From the NCBI GenBank assembly GCA_945889015.1, contig CAMDBL010000006.1, forward strand, positions 1 through 49,232: a stretch of 49,232 nt of DNA, in the 5' to 3' direction. The notes under the pieces are model-generated. The model had not been told where the DNA came from, did not search any database, and was given only the letters and a program-made list of their open reading frames with translations. Shown piece after piece: positions 17,320 through 25,731 of this stretch. Source of the stretch: Devosia equisanguinis. Its GTDB lineage: Bacteria; Pseudomonadota; Alphaproteobacteria; Rhizobiales; Hyphomicrobiaceae. The position numbers were made by a program, and so were the translations under genes. The first letter of the stretch is position 1. Every line of letters starts with the position of its first letter.

Positions 17320-18249
17320 ATGAAGCGTTGGCTCGTTCTCGCGGTGATCGTCGGCGTGATGGCGCTGCTGCCGCTCGCCGCCGGCAACTACGCGCTCAGG
17401 CTCGCGACCATCGCCGCCATGTATGTCGTTCTCGGACAATCCTGGAACTTCATCGGCGGCCTCGCGGGCTACCCCTCGTTCGCCACCGCGGCCTTCTTCG
17501 GGCTCGGCGCGTATACGAGCGCGGTACTGCAGACCAAAGGCGTACCATTGCTGCTGGCTTGGAGCGCCGCGGGCGCGATGGCGCTGGCGTTCGCCTGTCT
17601 GCTCGGCGGTGCGATCCTGCATCTGCGCGGCCACTACTTCGCGATCGCGAGCCTCGTCGTCGCCGAGGTGCTGCGCGAGATCGTCACCGCGGCCGGCGAC
17701 CTGACCGGCGGCGGCATGGGGCTCAACCTGCCGGTACCCAAGAGCACCGTCACCGCGCAGGCGCAGCTGTTCTATTTCGCCATGCTGGCACTGGCCGCGC
17801 TGACGGCTGCCGCCGCGATCGTCGTCGACGGCAGCAAGCTCGGCTTCGGCCTTAGATGCATCCAGCAGAACGAGGACGCCGCCTCCATCCTCGGCGTCAA
17901 CGCATACGCCTACAAAACCGCCGCGTTCGGACTGTCGGCGGTGTTCGTGGGCAGCGCCGGTGCAATCTACGCGTCCTGGATCCATTACATCGAGCCGCCG
18001 GACGTATTCGACATCCTGCTGTCGGTGAAGCCGCTCGTCATGGTTCTGCTCGGCGGCATCGGCACGCTGCTTGGCCCCGCCCTCGGCGCCGTCATCCTGC
18101 TCGCCTTCGAGGAGCTGGTCTGGCGCAACTTCCTCAAGCTGCACGCCGCGGTGCTCGGCCTCGTCATCGTCGGCCTGGTGCTGTTCATGCCGAACGGCAT
18201 CCTGCCGCTGATCCGCGGCTGGTGGGCCAGACGGGAGACGGGACAATGA
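17320..18249 (+). CDS. Branched-chain amino acid type ABC permease, LivM-like
   Basis: A 309-residue inner-membrane permease, partner of the LivH-like subunit. About nine hydrophobic helices; family motifs include LGQSWNFIGGLAGYPSFATAAFFGLGAY, LRGHYFAIASLVVAEVLREIV and the cytoplasmic loop GFGLRCIQQNEDAASILGVN that docks the ATPases. It ends FMPNGILPLIRGWWARR, the usual LivM C-terminus. The start at 17320 lacks a strong Shine-Dalgarno. Its stop overlaps the next start codon as ATGA, indicating translational coupling with the LivG-like ATPase. Confidence 0.95.
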   Translation: MKRWLVLAVIVGVMALLPLAAGNYALRLATIAAMYVVLGQSWNFIGGLAGYPSFATAAFFGLGAYTSAVLQTKGVPLLLAWSAAGAMALAFACLLGGAILHLRGHYFAIASLVVAEVLREIVTAAGDLTGGGMGLNLPVPKSTVTAQAQLFYFAMLALAALTAAAAIVVDGSKLGFGLRCIQQNEDAASILGVNAYAYKTAAFGLSAVFVGSAGAIYASWIHYIEPPDVFDILLSVKPLVMVLLGGIGTLLGPALGAVILLAFEELVWRNFLKLHAAVLGLVIVGLVLFMPNGILPLIRGWWARRETGQ

Positions 18250-18998
18250 GCGCACTCCTGGAGTTGCGTGCCGTTTCGCGCCGCTTCGGTGGCCTCAAGG
18301 CCGTGGACGATGTCACGCTCGACATCGCCGCGGGCGAGATCATCGGCCTTATCGGGCCCAATGGGGCGGGCAAGACGACGCTGATCAACGTCGTGACCTC
18401 GGTGCATCCCGCGAGCGAAGGCACCGTCACGTTCGACGGCCGCGACATCACCGCGCTCAGGCCCTACCAGATCGCCCGCCTCGGCCTCGCTCGCACATTC
18501 CAGATCGTGCAGCCGTTCCCGAAGATGACCGTGCTCGAGAACGTCGCCGCCGGCGCCCTGTTCGCGGGGCGTGCAGCAAGCGTCGCCGATGCACTTTCTT
18601 CAGCCCGCGAGCACCTGGACTTCACCGGGCTTTCCGCCATCGCCCACAAGCCCGCCGCTTCGTTGACGCTCGCACAAAGAAAGCGGCTGGAGATGGCGAA
18701 GGGCCTTGCCATGCAGCCGCGCCTCCTCATGCTCGACGAGGTCAACGCCGGCCTCAACGCGTCCGAGATCGACGAGGCGCTGGCGATGATCCGCCGTATC
18801 GCCGAGCGTGGCGTGACGATCCTGATCGTCGAGCACCTGATGAGGGTCGTGCTATCGGTCTCGCAGCGGATCGTCGTTCTGCACCACGGCCAGCTGATCG
18901 CGGACGGCGAGCCGCAGGCGGTGCTGCGCGACCGGGCGGTGATCGAGGCCTATCTGGGCAGCAAGTACGCCGCCCTCCACGCCGGGGGCGGCACATGA
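18246..18998 (+). CDS. ABC transporter ATPase, LivG-like
   Basis: A 250-residue cytoplasmic ATPase that powers the importer. Walker A is GPNGAGKTT, the Q-loop region FQIVQPFPKMTVLENV is standard for LivG, Walker B is LLMLDEVNAGL and the H-loop His is in ILIVEHLM. The signature motif is LTLAQRKRLE in place of LSGGQ, a relaxed form seen in some LivG proteins. The aspartate after Walker B is followed by Glu, so the site should be active. The C-terminal LivG extension (VLRDRAVIEAYLGSKY) is present. The ATG overlaps the livM-like stop by 4 bases, and the stop overlaps the livF-like start likewise. Confidence 0.95.
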   Translation: MSALLELRAVSRRFGGLKAVDDVTLDIAAGEIIGLIGPNGAGKTTLINVVTSVHPASEGTVTFDGRDITALRPYQIARLGLARTFQIVQPFPKMTVLENVAAGALFAGRAASVADALSSAREHLDFTGLSAIAHKPAASLTLAQRKRLEMAKGLAMQPRLLMLDEVNAGLNASEIDEALAMIRRIAERGVTILIVEHLMRVVLSVSQRIVVLHHGQLIADGEPQAVLRDRAVIEAYLGSKYAALHAGGGT

Positions 18999-19735
18999 GC
19001 ACGCCCTCCGTGCCGACACCAGGGCCCAAGCTCGCCGCGAAGGGCATCACCGCCGGATACGGCGACGTGCAGGTGCTCTGGGACATCACCCTGGACATCG
19101 CGCCGGGCGAAATCGTCGCCATCGTCGGCTCCAACGGTGCGGGCAAATCCACGTTCATGCGCGCCGCCTCGGGCCTGATCCCGATCCGCTCGGGCTCGCT
19201 GACGATCGACGGCCTCGACATGAGCCGCGCCGCCCCCGCTGATCTCGTCCGTGCCGGCATCGCCCACGTGCCGGAGGGACGGCGGCTGTTCTCGGCGATG
19301 AGCGTGCGCGACAATTTGCTGATGGGCGCCTACCTGCGCGACGACAAGGCGGAGGTCGCCGCCGATCTCGAGCGCATGTTCGCGATGTTCCCGATCCTGA
19401 AAGAACGGCAGAGCCAGGACGCCGGCACGCTGTCGGGCGGCGAGCAGCAAATGTGCGCGATCGGCCGTGGACTGATGGCACGGCCGGGCCTGCTGATGAT
19501 CGACGAGCTGTCGCTGGGCCTGGCCCCGCGCATCGTCGAGGAACTGTCGGACCGTCTGCGCGAGATCAACCGGGCCGGCCTCGCGATCCTGCTGGTCGAG
19601 CAGGACGTGATCGCCGCACTGGAACTGGCGCATCGCGCCTTCGTCGTCGACCGGGGGCGCGTCACGCTGTCGGGCACGGCAGCGGCGCTGAGCTCGAATC
19701 CAGCCGTTCGCGAGGCCTACATGGGCCTGGCGTGA
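18995..19735 (+). CDS. ABC transporter ATPase, LivF-like
   Basis: A 246-residue second cytoplasmic ATPase of the importer. Walker A is GSNGAGKST, the LivF hallmark HVPEGRRLFSAMSVRDNLLMGAY follows, the signature is LSGGEQQMCAIGRGL, Walker B is LLMIDELSLGLAP and the H-loop region is LLVEQDVIAAL, where the usual His after the strand is replaced by a Gln-Asp context typical of LivF. The C-terminus ends REAYMGLA, as in the family. It starts with an ATGA overlap on the LivG-like gene and is the last gene of the operon. No clear terminator separates it from the convergent small membrane-protein gene 30 bases on. Confidence 0.95.
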   Translation: MSTPSVPTPGPKLAAKGITAGYGDVQVLWDITLDIAPGEIVAIVGSNGAGKSTFMRAASGLIPIRSGSLTIDGLDMSRAAPADLVRAGIAHVPEGRRLFSAMSVRDNLLMGAYLRDDKAEVAADLERMFAMFPILKERQSQDAGTLSGGEQQMCAIGRGLMARPGLLMIDELSLGLAPRIVEELSDRLREINRAGLAILLVEQDVIAALELAHRAFVVDRGRVTLSGTAAALSSNPAVREAYMGLA

Positions 19736-19765
19736 GAGCCGGCTCGTCGCGCCGACCGCCCTCGC

Positions 19766-19951
19766 TCACATGTTCTGCAGCCGCTGGTATTCGTCGTCGC
19801 GGTCGGTGAAATCGCGCCGGCTGCGCATGCTGAGCATACGTGGCACGACGAGCCCGGCCACCATCACGGCCACCAGGCCAGAAAGGATGATCAACTCGGT
19901 CGACGTGATATTCGCCGCGAAACCGGCGAGGATGTCGAGAACCTTGGGCAT
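19766..19951 (-). CDS. Small single-span membrane protein, unknown
   Basis: A 61-residue protein, convergent with the LivF-like gene. One hydrophobic segment (about residues 18-38, ELIILSGLVAVMVAGLVVP) follows a short N-terminus and is followed by a charged tail (MRSRRDFTDRDDEYQRLQNM) predicted to be cytoplasmic. I see no family resemblance and no strong Shine-Dalgarno. Coding potential rests on the tidy signal-anchor-plus-charged-tail pattern and the GC-rich third positions. It could be a spurious frame. Confidence 0.5.
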   Translation of the reverse strand: MPKVLDILAGFAANITSTELIILSGLVAVMVAGLVVPRMLSMRSRRDFTDRDDEYQRLQNM

Positions 19952-20084
19952 GGCTCACTCACGGCACAAACGCCGGACTGATGTCCGACACCGGAACACT
20001 ACCGTTCAGCGAGCCGCGACCGTGAGCCAATCCTTAAAGAAGCGTGAACGGATATGGTAAAATGCGTTGGTTTCGCCAAAGGGT

Positions 20085-20867
20085 CTACAGGCAACCCCTG
20101 AGGAACTTGGACCGCGCGCTCGACGCCTGGATCAGCATGCCGACGTCGCCGCCGGCCAGGATGAAGCGCATGCCCATGCCGACGTATTTTTTCAGGAGGT
20201 CGTCGCTGCCGACGCCACCCATGCCCGGAAACTTCTTGTGGGTTTTGCAGGCCGCCAGCACCGTCTCGTAGGCGGCGACAATCCGCGGATTCCCGAACTC
20301 TCCGGGAATACCCATCTCGGTCGCGAGATCGTTGGTGCCGATCATCACCACGTCGACACCGGGCACCGCCGCGATCGCATCCGCGTTGGCGATCGCCTTC
20401 TCCGTCTCGACCATGGCGACGACGAGACACGCCGCGTTGATCGCCGCGTTCGCTTCGCCGACCGGAATCGGCTTGAAGTCGAAATGTGCGGACGGGCCAC
20501 CGGGGGAGCGGCTGCCGATCGGCGCATAGCAGAGCTTGTCGACGAGTTCGCGCGCCTCGTCCGCGGTATCGATATGCGGCATGACGATGCCGAGCGCGCC
20601 GCCGTCGAGAGCGCGTGTCGCCATCCCGTACTCGCCCGTCGGCACGCGGACGAGAGGGGCAATCCCCGTGTCGAGGGCCGCCGTGGCAATCTGGCAGGTG
20701 GCATCGAGCGTCATCTGACCATGCTCGAGATCGAGGAACAGCCAGTCGTAGCCGGCGGTCTTCATGATCTTGGCGATCTCGGTGCCGCGCGCCATGCGGA
20801 TGCCCAGGCCGAGCGAAACCTCGTTGTGCTCGAGCCGCTCGCGCGCGGGGTTCTTCAGAACGGCCAT
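20085..20867 (-). CDS. HpcH/HpaI-family aldolase
   Basis: A 260-residue cytosolic class II aldolase of the HpcH/HpaI (4-hydroxy-2-oxoheptanedioate or 2-dehydro-3-deoxyglucarate aldolase) family; it would cleave a 4-hydroxy-2-oxo acid to pyruvate plus an aldehyde with a divalent metal. Family motifs: GYDWLFLDLEHGQM, VRVPTGE, GALGIVMPHIDTADEARE, the metal-ligand Glu in VETEKAI and Asp in GTNDLA. The ATG at 20867 is preceded by GGGAGGAG; the longer frame to 20993 is not conserved. It is divergent from the 2-hydroxyacid dehydrogenase, sharing a 157-base promoter region, which suggests a joint catabolic role. The natural substrate is unknown. Confidence 0.92.
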   Translation of the reverse strand: MAVLKNPARERLEHNEVSLGLGIRMARGTEIAKIMKTAGYDWLFLDLEHGQMTLDATCQIATAALDTGIAPLVRVPTGEYGMATRALDGGALGIVMPHIDTADEARELVDKLCYAPIGSRSPGGPSAHFDFKPIPVGEANAAINAACLVVAMVETEKAIANADAIAAVPGVDVVMIGTNDLATEMGIPGEFGNPRIVAAYETVLAACKTHKKFPGMGGVGSDDLLKKYVGMGMRFILAGGDVGMLIQASSARSKFLRGCL

Positions 20868-21024
20868 GTCAGTCTCCTCCCGATCGGCTTGTCGGCGCAC
20901 CTTAGTGACTTCCTGGAGCAGCGCCAACCGCCTCGGCAGTGTGGCGCATCTGCAGTTGCCCCCTCCACCGCGGCGGGCCAAGATCAAGGACAATCAACAT
21001 CCAATCCCGGGGAGCGCACCGCCT

Positions 21025-22035
21025 ATGACCGTCACCGTCTTCTATCCCGAGGATCAGTACGCGAACATCGAGATCGAGCGCGAGATCTTCGGAGACGGCA
21101 TCACGATCGCGGGACGCACCACCGGCGCCATCGACGAGATGACGGATGCGGAATGTGCCGCGACCAACGGGCTGATGATCCAGCGCATCGCAGTCACCCG
21201 CGCCCACATGCAGCGCTTCCCGAACCTCAAATGCATCGTCCGCATGGGGGTCGGATACGACAAGCTCGACCGGGTCGCGGCGGCCGAGCGCGGCATCGTC
21301 ATCTGCAACGTGCCCGACTATGGCACCACCGAGGTCGCCGACCACGCCATCACGCTCGCCATGACGCTGCGCCGCGGCATCATCCACTATCACGACACAC
21401 AGCGCGCCGATCCGGTGGCGCCGTGGCGGCCACTGATGACCGGCGGCCTCGTGCGCCGCAGCGGCGTGCAGACGTTCGGCATCGTCGGCCTCGGCCGCAT
21501 CGGCACGGCGGCGGCACTGCGGGCGAAAGCGCTCGGCTTCCGCGTCGTGTTCTTCGATCCCAACTTGCCGAACGGCGCCGAGCTCGCGATCGGTGTCGAG
21601 CGCGCGCGTACGCTGGAGGCGCTGCTGATACAGTGCGACGTGCTCTCGATCCACGCGCCGTTGACACGCGAGACACGCGGCATGATCGGCGGCAAGGAGC
21701 TGGCGCAGTTGAAGCCGGGCGCCGTCTTCGTCAATACCGCACGCGGACCGATCGCCGACCTGGACGGGCTCTACGACTCCCTGAAGAGCGGGCATCTCGC
21801 GGCGGCCGGTATCGATGTCGTGCCGATCGAACCGCCGGTAGCGCCGCTGCCGAGGCTGATCGCCGCCTACCGCGCCCGCGAGCCCTGGCTGACCGGCCGC
21901 CTCGTCATCACTCCGCACTCTGCCTACTACTCGCCAGAGGCACACCATGACACGCGCGTGAAGGCGGCCGAGACGATGCGCGCCGCGCTGTTGTCCAACC
22001 GCCCCCAGAACGTCATCACGCCCGACATGGATTGA
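21025..22035 (+). CDS. D-isomer-specific 2-hydroxyacid dehydrogenase (CtBP/PGDH-like)
   Basis: A 336-residue NAD(P)-dependent oxidoreductase acting on a D-2-hydroxyacid/2-oxoacid pair. The Rossmann motif is FGIVGLGRIGTAAALRAKALG. The catalytic triad is Arg240 (NTARGPI), Glu269 (VPIEPP) and His298 (TPHSAYYS). The middle segment MGVGYDKLDRVAAAERGI and NVPDYGTTEVADHAI is that of the CtBP-like branch. The ATG at 21025 follows GGGGAGCG; the open frame upstream to 20764 is antisense to the aldolase. Divergent from the aldolase and upstream of the 3-hydroxyacyl-CoA dehydrogenase-like gene (124-base gap). Possibly reduces or oxidises the product of the neighbouring aldolase; this is inference. Confidence 0.93.
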   Translation: MTVTVFYPEDQYANIEIEREIFGDGITIAGRTTGAIDEMTDAECAATNGLMIQRIAVTRAHMQRFPNLKCIVRMGVGYDKLDRVAAAERGIVICNVPDYGTTEVADHAITLAMTLRRGIIHYHDTQRADPVAPWRPLMTGGLVRRSGVQTFGIVGLGRIGTAAALRAKALGFRVVFFDPNLPNGAELAIGVERARTLEALLIQCDVLSIHAPLTRETRGMIGGKELAQLKPGAVFVNTARGPIADLDGLYDSLKSGHLAAAGIDVVPIEPPVAPLPRLIAAYRAREPWLTGRLVITPHSAYYSPEAHHDTRVKAAETMRAALLSNRPQNVITPDMD

Positions 22036-22159
22036 GGGCTCGAGACGGATCGCGCAAACGATTGCAGGTGGTGCTTGCGCCGAAGCTCGCGTCGACCGCA
22101 TAACCGCGGCGATGACGGCATGAGCTGCATCGATAGTCAGTTCGAATACGGAGAGCATC

Positions 22160-23098
22160 ATGCCGACGGTTGCAGTGATCGGAGCGGGACTGATCGGCCG
22201 CTCATGGGCGATGGTGTTCGCCCGCGCGGGATGGGACGTGAGGCTTACGGACACCAGCGCGGCGGCGATGCAGGCGGCCCCCGCGCTTCTGAGGCAGGCG
22301 CTCGCGGATCAGGCCAGGCACGGGCTCGTGGACGACGCGCGCGCCGCCGCCAAGCGCATCACCGTCTCGCCTACTCTGGCCGACGCGGTCGCCGGCGTCG
22401 ACTTCGTGCAGGAGTGCGGCCCCGAGAAGGTCGATGAGAAAGTGCGCATCTTCAGGCAACTCGACGTAGCCGCGCCCGAGAAGGCGATCCTCGCCTCGTC
22501 GTCGTCCGCGATCGTCGCGTCGAAATACACCGAGAAGCTCGCCGGGCGGCACCGCTGCCTCGTCGCCCATCCTGTCAATCCGCCGCATCTCGTTCCGCTG
22601 GTGGAGTTGTGCCCGGCGCCTTGGACGTCCGAGGAAACGGTGAGCAAGGCCCGCCGCGTCTACGAGCGCGTCGGCCAGGTGCCGATCCTGGTGAAGAAGG
22701 AAATCGAGGGTTTCATCCTCAACCGGCTGCAAGGCGCGCTGCTCGCGGAGGCTTTCCGTCTAGCCGGCGAGGGCTATTGCAGCGCCGAGGATCTCGACAA
22801 GACGATCCGCGATGGTCTAGGCCACCGCTGGTCGTTCATGGGTCCGTTCGAGACGATCGAGCTCAATGCGCCGGGCGGCATCGCTGACTATTGCGAGCGC
22901 TACACCGGGTTCTACAAGCGTCTGCAGGCGGAGCCGGCGACACCCGCGGTCTACGCCAAGCGCAACACGGACCGCGTCGCTGGAGATTGGGGAGAGCCTT
23001 TGGCGACAGAACGGCACGCGACCAAGACGCGCTGGCGCGACGATCGCCTCGCAGCTCTCGTCGCCCACAAGCGCGGGCAGAAGTCATTCAAGAAGTGA
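22160..23098 (+). CDS. 3-hydroxyacyl-CoA dehydrogenase family protein, lambda-crystallin / L-gulonate dehydrogenase type
   Basis: A 312-residue NAD-dependent dehydrogenase. The Rossmann motif is VAVIGAGLIGRSWAMVFARAG, the family motif HPVNPPHLVPLVEL holds the catalytic His, and the C-terminal half carries EIEGFILNRLQGALLAEAFRLAGEG and GLGHRWSFMGPFETIELNAPGG. These match the CRYL1 branch (L-gulonate 3-dehydrogenase, and the related L-carnitine dehydrogenase domain) better than fatty-acid enzymes. There is no fused hydratase or thioesterase. The ATG at 22160 follows GGAGAGCATC. Same direction as the 2-hydroxyacid dehydrogenase. A 3-hydroxy acid rather than an acyl-CoA is the likely substrate, by family. 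Confidence 0.9.
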   Translation: MPTVAVIGAGLIGRSWAMVFARAGWDVRLTDTSAAAMQAAPALLRQALADQARHGLVDDARAAAKRITVSPTLADAVAGVDFVQECGPEKVDEKVRIFRQLDVAAPEKAILASSSSAIVASKYTEKLAGRHRCLVAHPVNPPHLVPLVELCPAPWTSEETVSKARRVYERVGQVPILVKKEIEGFILNRLQGALLAEAFRLAGEGYCSAEDLDKTIRDGLGHRWSFMGPFETIELNAPGGIADYCERYTGFYKRLQAEPATPAVYAKRNTDRVAGDWGEPLATERHATKTRWRDDRLAALVAHKRGQKSFKK

Positions 23099-23129
23099 GG
23101 CTCGCGGCCCGCCATCCTGCAAACCGCGA

Positions 23130-23591
23130 TCAATCCCGCAGGATGCCGCCGGCGGCCGGATCATAGGTTTTCACAGCTTCCTTCGGCGGGTCCAGCTGAC
23201 GGCCGAACAGCGAGCTGCGAAGATCGGCCCCGGTGAGCCGCGGAGCGGTCTTGGCCGGCTCGTCGCTGCGCTTTGGCAAGCCGGTGGGAGTGGCGGCACG
23301 GTGCTGCGCGTCGAACAGACCGTTGACGTCGCCACCGACGAACAGAACGCCGATGCCATGCTGCCCCTGGTGGCGCACCTCGCACAGCACGTCGACACCC
23401 TTGGTGTCGATCACGAGGCGGAAGCGGAACGAGGGAACAAACGGCTCCTTGAACTCGAGCAGGGCGCCGCGTTCGGAGACGTTGCGAACGATGCAGTGCA
23501 CCGGAGGCTTGCCGCCGACCATCGCGACGGCATGAATGGCACTCTCGCGCCGGCCGAACTGCCGCCTATCCGCGGGGTTTCCATACGTCAT
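23130..23591 (-). CDS. PilZ-domain protein (putative c-di-GMP receptor)
   Basis: A 153-residue protein with one PilZ domain (about residues 8-95): basic RRxxGRR box (RRQFGRRES, 9-17) and NVSERGALLEF (37-47), where Asn replaces Asp as allowed in D/NxSxxG. Both c-di-GMP contact motifs are therefore present. The last 55 residues are polar and probably disordered, with no output domain. Its partner and process (motility, polysaccharide, attachment) cannot be read from the neighbours, which are catabolic genes. Convergent with the dehydrogenase (31-base gap, with a CATCCTGC/GCAGGATG repeat spanning it). The 162-base region upstream of its start is AT-rich. Confidence 0.88.
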   Translation of the reverse strand: MTYGNPADRRQFGRRESAIHAVAMVGGKPPVHCIVRNVSERGALLEFKEPFVPSFRFRLVIDTKGVDVLCEVRHQGQHGIGVLFVGGDVNGLFDAQHRAATPTGLPKRSDEPAKTAPRLTGADLRSSLFGRQLDPPKEAVKTYDPAAGGILRD

Positions 23592-23753
23592 TCGACTTGT
23601 CCGAATTCATAATCCAGAGATCTCCATATTCGATATCATTCACATGTCTCCAACACATTACTGAAAAGCGCGCGTGCGATCCTGACTGCCATTCAGCCTT
23701 ATTCTTTTTTTTTGAAACAGATATTTCGAGAACCTATCGAACGCGACGGCGCC

Positions 23754-24554
23754 TCAACGCCCCTTGAATTCGGCTTCACGACGCTCGGCGAAAGCCCGCG
23801 TACCTTCCGCCAGATCCTCCGAACGGCCGAGATCGTAAAACGAGCGGACCTCGCATTTGAGCTGTTCTGCCATGGCCATGCCCGTGATCCGGCGCATCGT
23901 ATCCTTGGCGAAGCGATGCGAGAGCGGCGCCCGCGTCGCCAGCATCGTCGCGTACTCGAGCGACCGCGCGACGAGTTCCTCGCCCGGCCATACGCGATTG
24001 ACGAGACCGATCCGCAACGCGTGCTCGGCGTCGATCCGCTCGCCCGACAGGATCATCTCCATCGCATTGCCGAGACCGACGATCATCGGCAACCGGACGA
24101 GGCCGCCGTCACAGGCATGGAAGCCCCATTTGGAGTCTTGTAGCGCGAATTGCGCATTGGACGACGCGAACCGCAAGTCGCAGGCGAGCGCGATCTCGAG
24201 ACCGCCCGAAATCGCGAACCCGTTGACGGCGGCGATCAGCGGCTTGTCGATCTCGAGCCCCCGTGTGATGCCACCGAGCCCATAGCCATCGACGAAGCGC
24301 GTGCGAAACTCGGGCGCCGGCGTCGTCGCGAAGGCCATCGTGTAGGTCTTCAGGTCCGCGCCCGCACAAAAGGCGGCATCGCCCGCGCCAGTGACGACGC
24401 CGACGCGAGCCTCGTCGTCGGTCGCGAAGGCCTTCCAGATCGCGACCATCTCGTCGTGTGCCGCGAAATCGAGCGCGTTCATTTTGTACGGCCGGTCGAT
24501 GGTCACCAGCCAGACCCGGCCATCGGCATGCTTCTCGAGCCTGATGTCGCTCAT
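23754..24554 (-). CDS. Crotonase / enoyl-CoA hydratase family protein
   Basis: A 266-residue crotonase-fold protein. Oxyanion-hole segments are AAFCAGADLKTY and GFAISGGLEIALACDLRFA; the first catalytic Glu (in GGLEIA) is present. At the second acid position the usual P-E of FALPE is Q-D (FALQDSKWGFHACDGG), so classical hydration may be altered, and isomerase, hydrolase or decarboxylase activity is possible. The ATG at 24554 overlaps the stop of the LysR gene as ATGA, proving a two-gene operon with its probable regulator upstream. The C-terminal crotonase helix EGTRAFAERREAEFKGR is intact. Acyl-CoA substrate unknown. Confidence 0.92.
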   Translation of the reverse strand: MSDIRLEKHADGRVWLVTIDRPYKMNALDFAAHDEMVAIWKAFATDDEARVGVVTGAGDAAFCAGADLKTYTMAFATTPAPEFRTRFVDGYGLGGITRGLEIDKPLIAAVNGFAISGGLEIALACDLRFASSNAQFALQDSKWGFHACDGGLVRLPMIVGLGNAMEMILSGERIDAEHALRIGLVNRVWPGEELVARSLEYATMLATRAPLSHRFAKDTMRRITGMAMAEQLKCEVRSFYDLGRSEDLAEGTRAFAERREAEFKGR

Positions 24555-25540
24555 GACTTCTGTCCCCGTTTGCGCTTTGCGACCGGCGGGGCGACCTGCT
24601 CCGCGTGCCGCCGTGGTCCTTTCTGCTCCGCGCCCATCGAGCGCCATTGCGACGAGAACTGACTGGCGGCCTGGCGCAAGGCGCCGAGCAGGCTTTGCGC
24701 GGCGACGGAGAGCGGCTCACTGTTGCCGTGCACGAGATAGAAGTCGAGATGGACGCCGCCGTCGGCGAAGCGCTCGGCGACCAGCTCGCCGCGCTCGACC
24801 TTCTCCAGCACGGCGCACACCGGCAACACCGTCACCCAGTCCGACGTCCGCACCAGCTCCAGCGTCGCCAGCATGCCATCGACCTCGACCGTGCGGCCGG
24901 CTGAGCCGGACAGTCCCGCCTGCGTCCTCACCATCTGGCGCAAGCCGTGCTTCTCTGAGGGCAGCACCAGATTGAGCCCGCGCAGATCCTCCCAGCAGCG
25001 GGGGCGCGGCACGTGGGCGGCGCGTTGCGCGCTCATCACCATCACCAGCTCGTCGCGGAAGAAGGCCGACGTCGTCAGGCCGAGCTTGTGCGAGGGCTCG
25101 GTGACGATCGCGAGATCCAGCTCGCCATCGACCACCCAGCCCGTCAGCGTCCCGCTCAAGGCCTCGGAGACCCGCACCTCGACGTAGGGATGATCGGCCA
25201 GGAACTGAGGCAGCACGCGCGGCAGCGCGTTGAGGCACAGCGTCGGCGCCACGCCGATGCGCAGCGAGCCGCCGATGTCGCCGGCGAGATCCAGCATCCG
25301 CTGGCGCGCCGTCCGCAACCCCTCGAGCACACCAACGCAGCTGCTGTAGAAATGACGGCCGGCCAGCGTCGGCACCACCCCGCGCGCCTGCCTCTCGAAC
25401 AGCTTCTGATTGAGACCGTTCTCGAGCTTCTGGATCTGGACGCTGATTCCCGGCTGCGTGCAGTGCTCCCGCTCGGCCGCACGGCTGAAGCTGCCCTCCT
25501 CGTAGACGGCGACGAAATAGCGGATCTGGCGGAGATCCAT
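24551..25540 (-). CDS. LysR-family transcriptional regulator
   Basis: A 329-residue regulator. The N-terminal winged HTH is MDLRQIRYFVAVYEEGSFSRAAEREHCTQPGISVQIQKLE; the effector-binding domain runs from about residue 90 to 300 (GSLRIGVAPTLCLNALPRVLPQFLADHP onward). The last 30 residues are a basic tail (KGPRRHAEQVAPPVAKRKRGQKS). It is translationally coupled to the crotonase gene by an ATGA overlap, which is unusual for LysR genes (normally divergent from the target) and means it is made together with its neighbour. It is also divergent from the CnbZ-like deaminase gene, so both may be controlled from the 191-base region between 25540 and 25732. The inducer is unknown. Confidence 0.95.
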   Translation of the reverse strand: MDLRQIRYFVAVYEEGSFSRAAEREHCTQPGISVQIQKLENGLNQKLFERQARGVVPTLAGRHFYSSCVGVLEGLRTARQRMLDLAGDIGGSLRIGVAPTLCLNALPRVLPQFLADHPYVEVRVSEALSGTLTGWVVDGELDLAIVTEPSHKLGLTTSAFFRDELVMVMSAQRAAHVPRPRCWEDLRGLNLVLPSEKHGLRQMVRTQAGLSGSAGRTVEVDGMLATLELVRTSDWVTVLPVCAVLEKVERGELVAERFADGGVHLDFYLVHGNSEPLSVAAQSLLGALRQAASQFSSQWRSMGAEQKGPRRHAEQVAPPVAKRKRGQKS

Positions 25541-25563
25541 GTCGGGCGGGCCTCATCGTGTTC

Positions 25564-25580
25564 TATACTCAGAAGTTATG
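25564..25580. promoter_or_regulatory. Possible LysR operator upstream of the LysR gene
   Basis: TATACTCAGAAGTTATG contains an imperfect inverted repeat (ATA-CT / AG-T-TAT) about 25-40 bases upstream of the LysR start, in the divergent region facing the CnbZ-like gene. Placement fits an autoregulatory LysR site; the sequence match alone is weak. Confidence 0.3.
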
Positions 25581-25731
25581 GCTAGCACGCCGATGGGCGG
25601 ATAGCTAATGATGGCTCGGCGATGGTTCACGCGTTGCATCCGCCAGCGATCGGCATCGCAGCACAGCCAGCGTTGCCGTCGTCGCCGCGGAACGATACTT
25701 AAGCCCCAGATGCAGACGCGAGGAGGCAGGC

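Noticed and set aside
23112-23145. Terminator after the lambda-crystallin-type dehydrogenase gene
   Set aside because: The CATCCTGC/GCAGGATG repeat has a 17-base loop, no T-run, and overlaps the 3' end of the PilZ gene; too weak to call.
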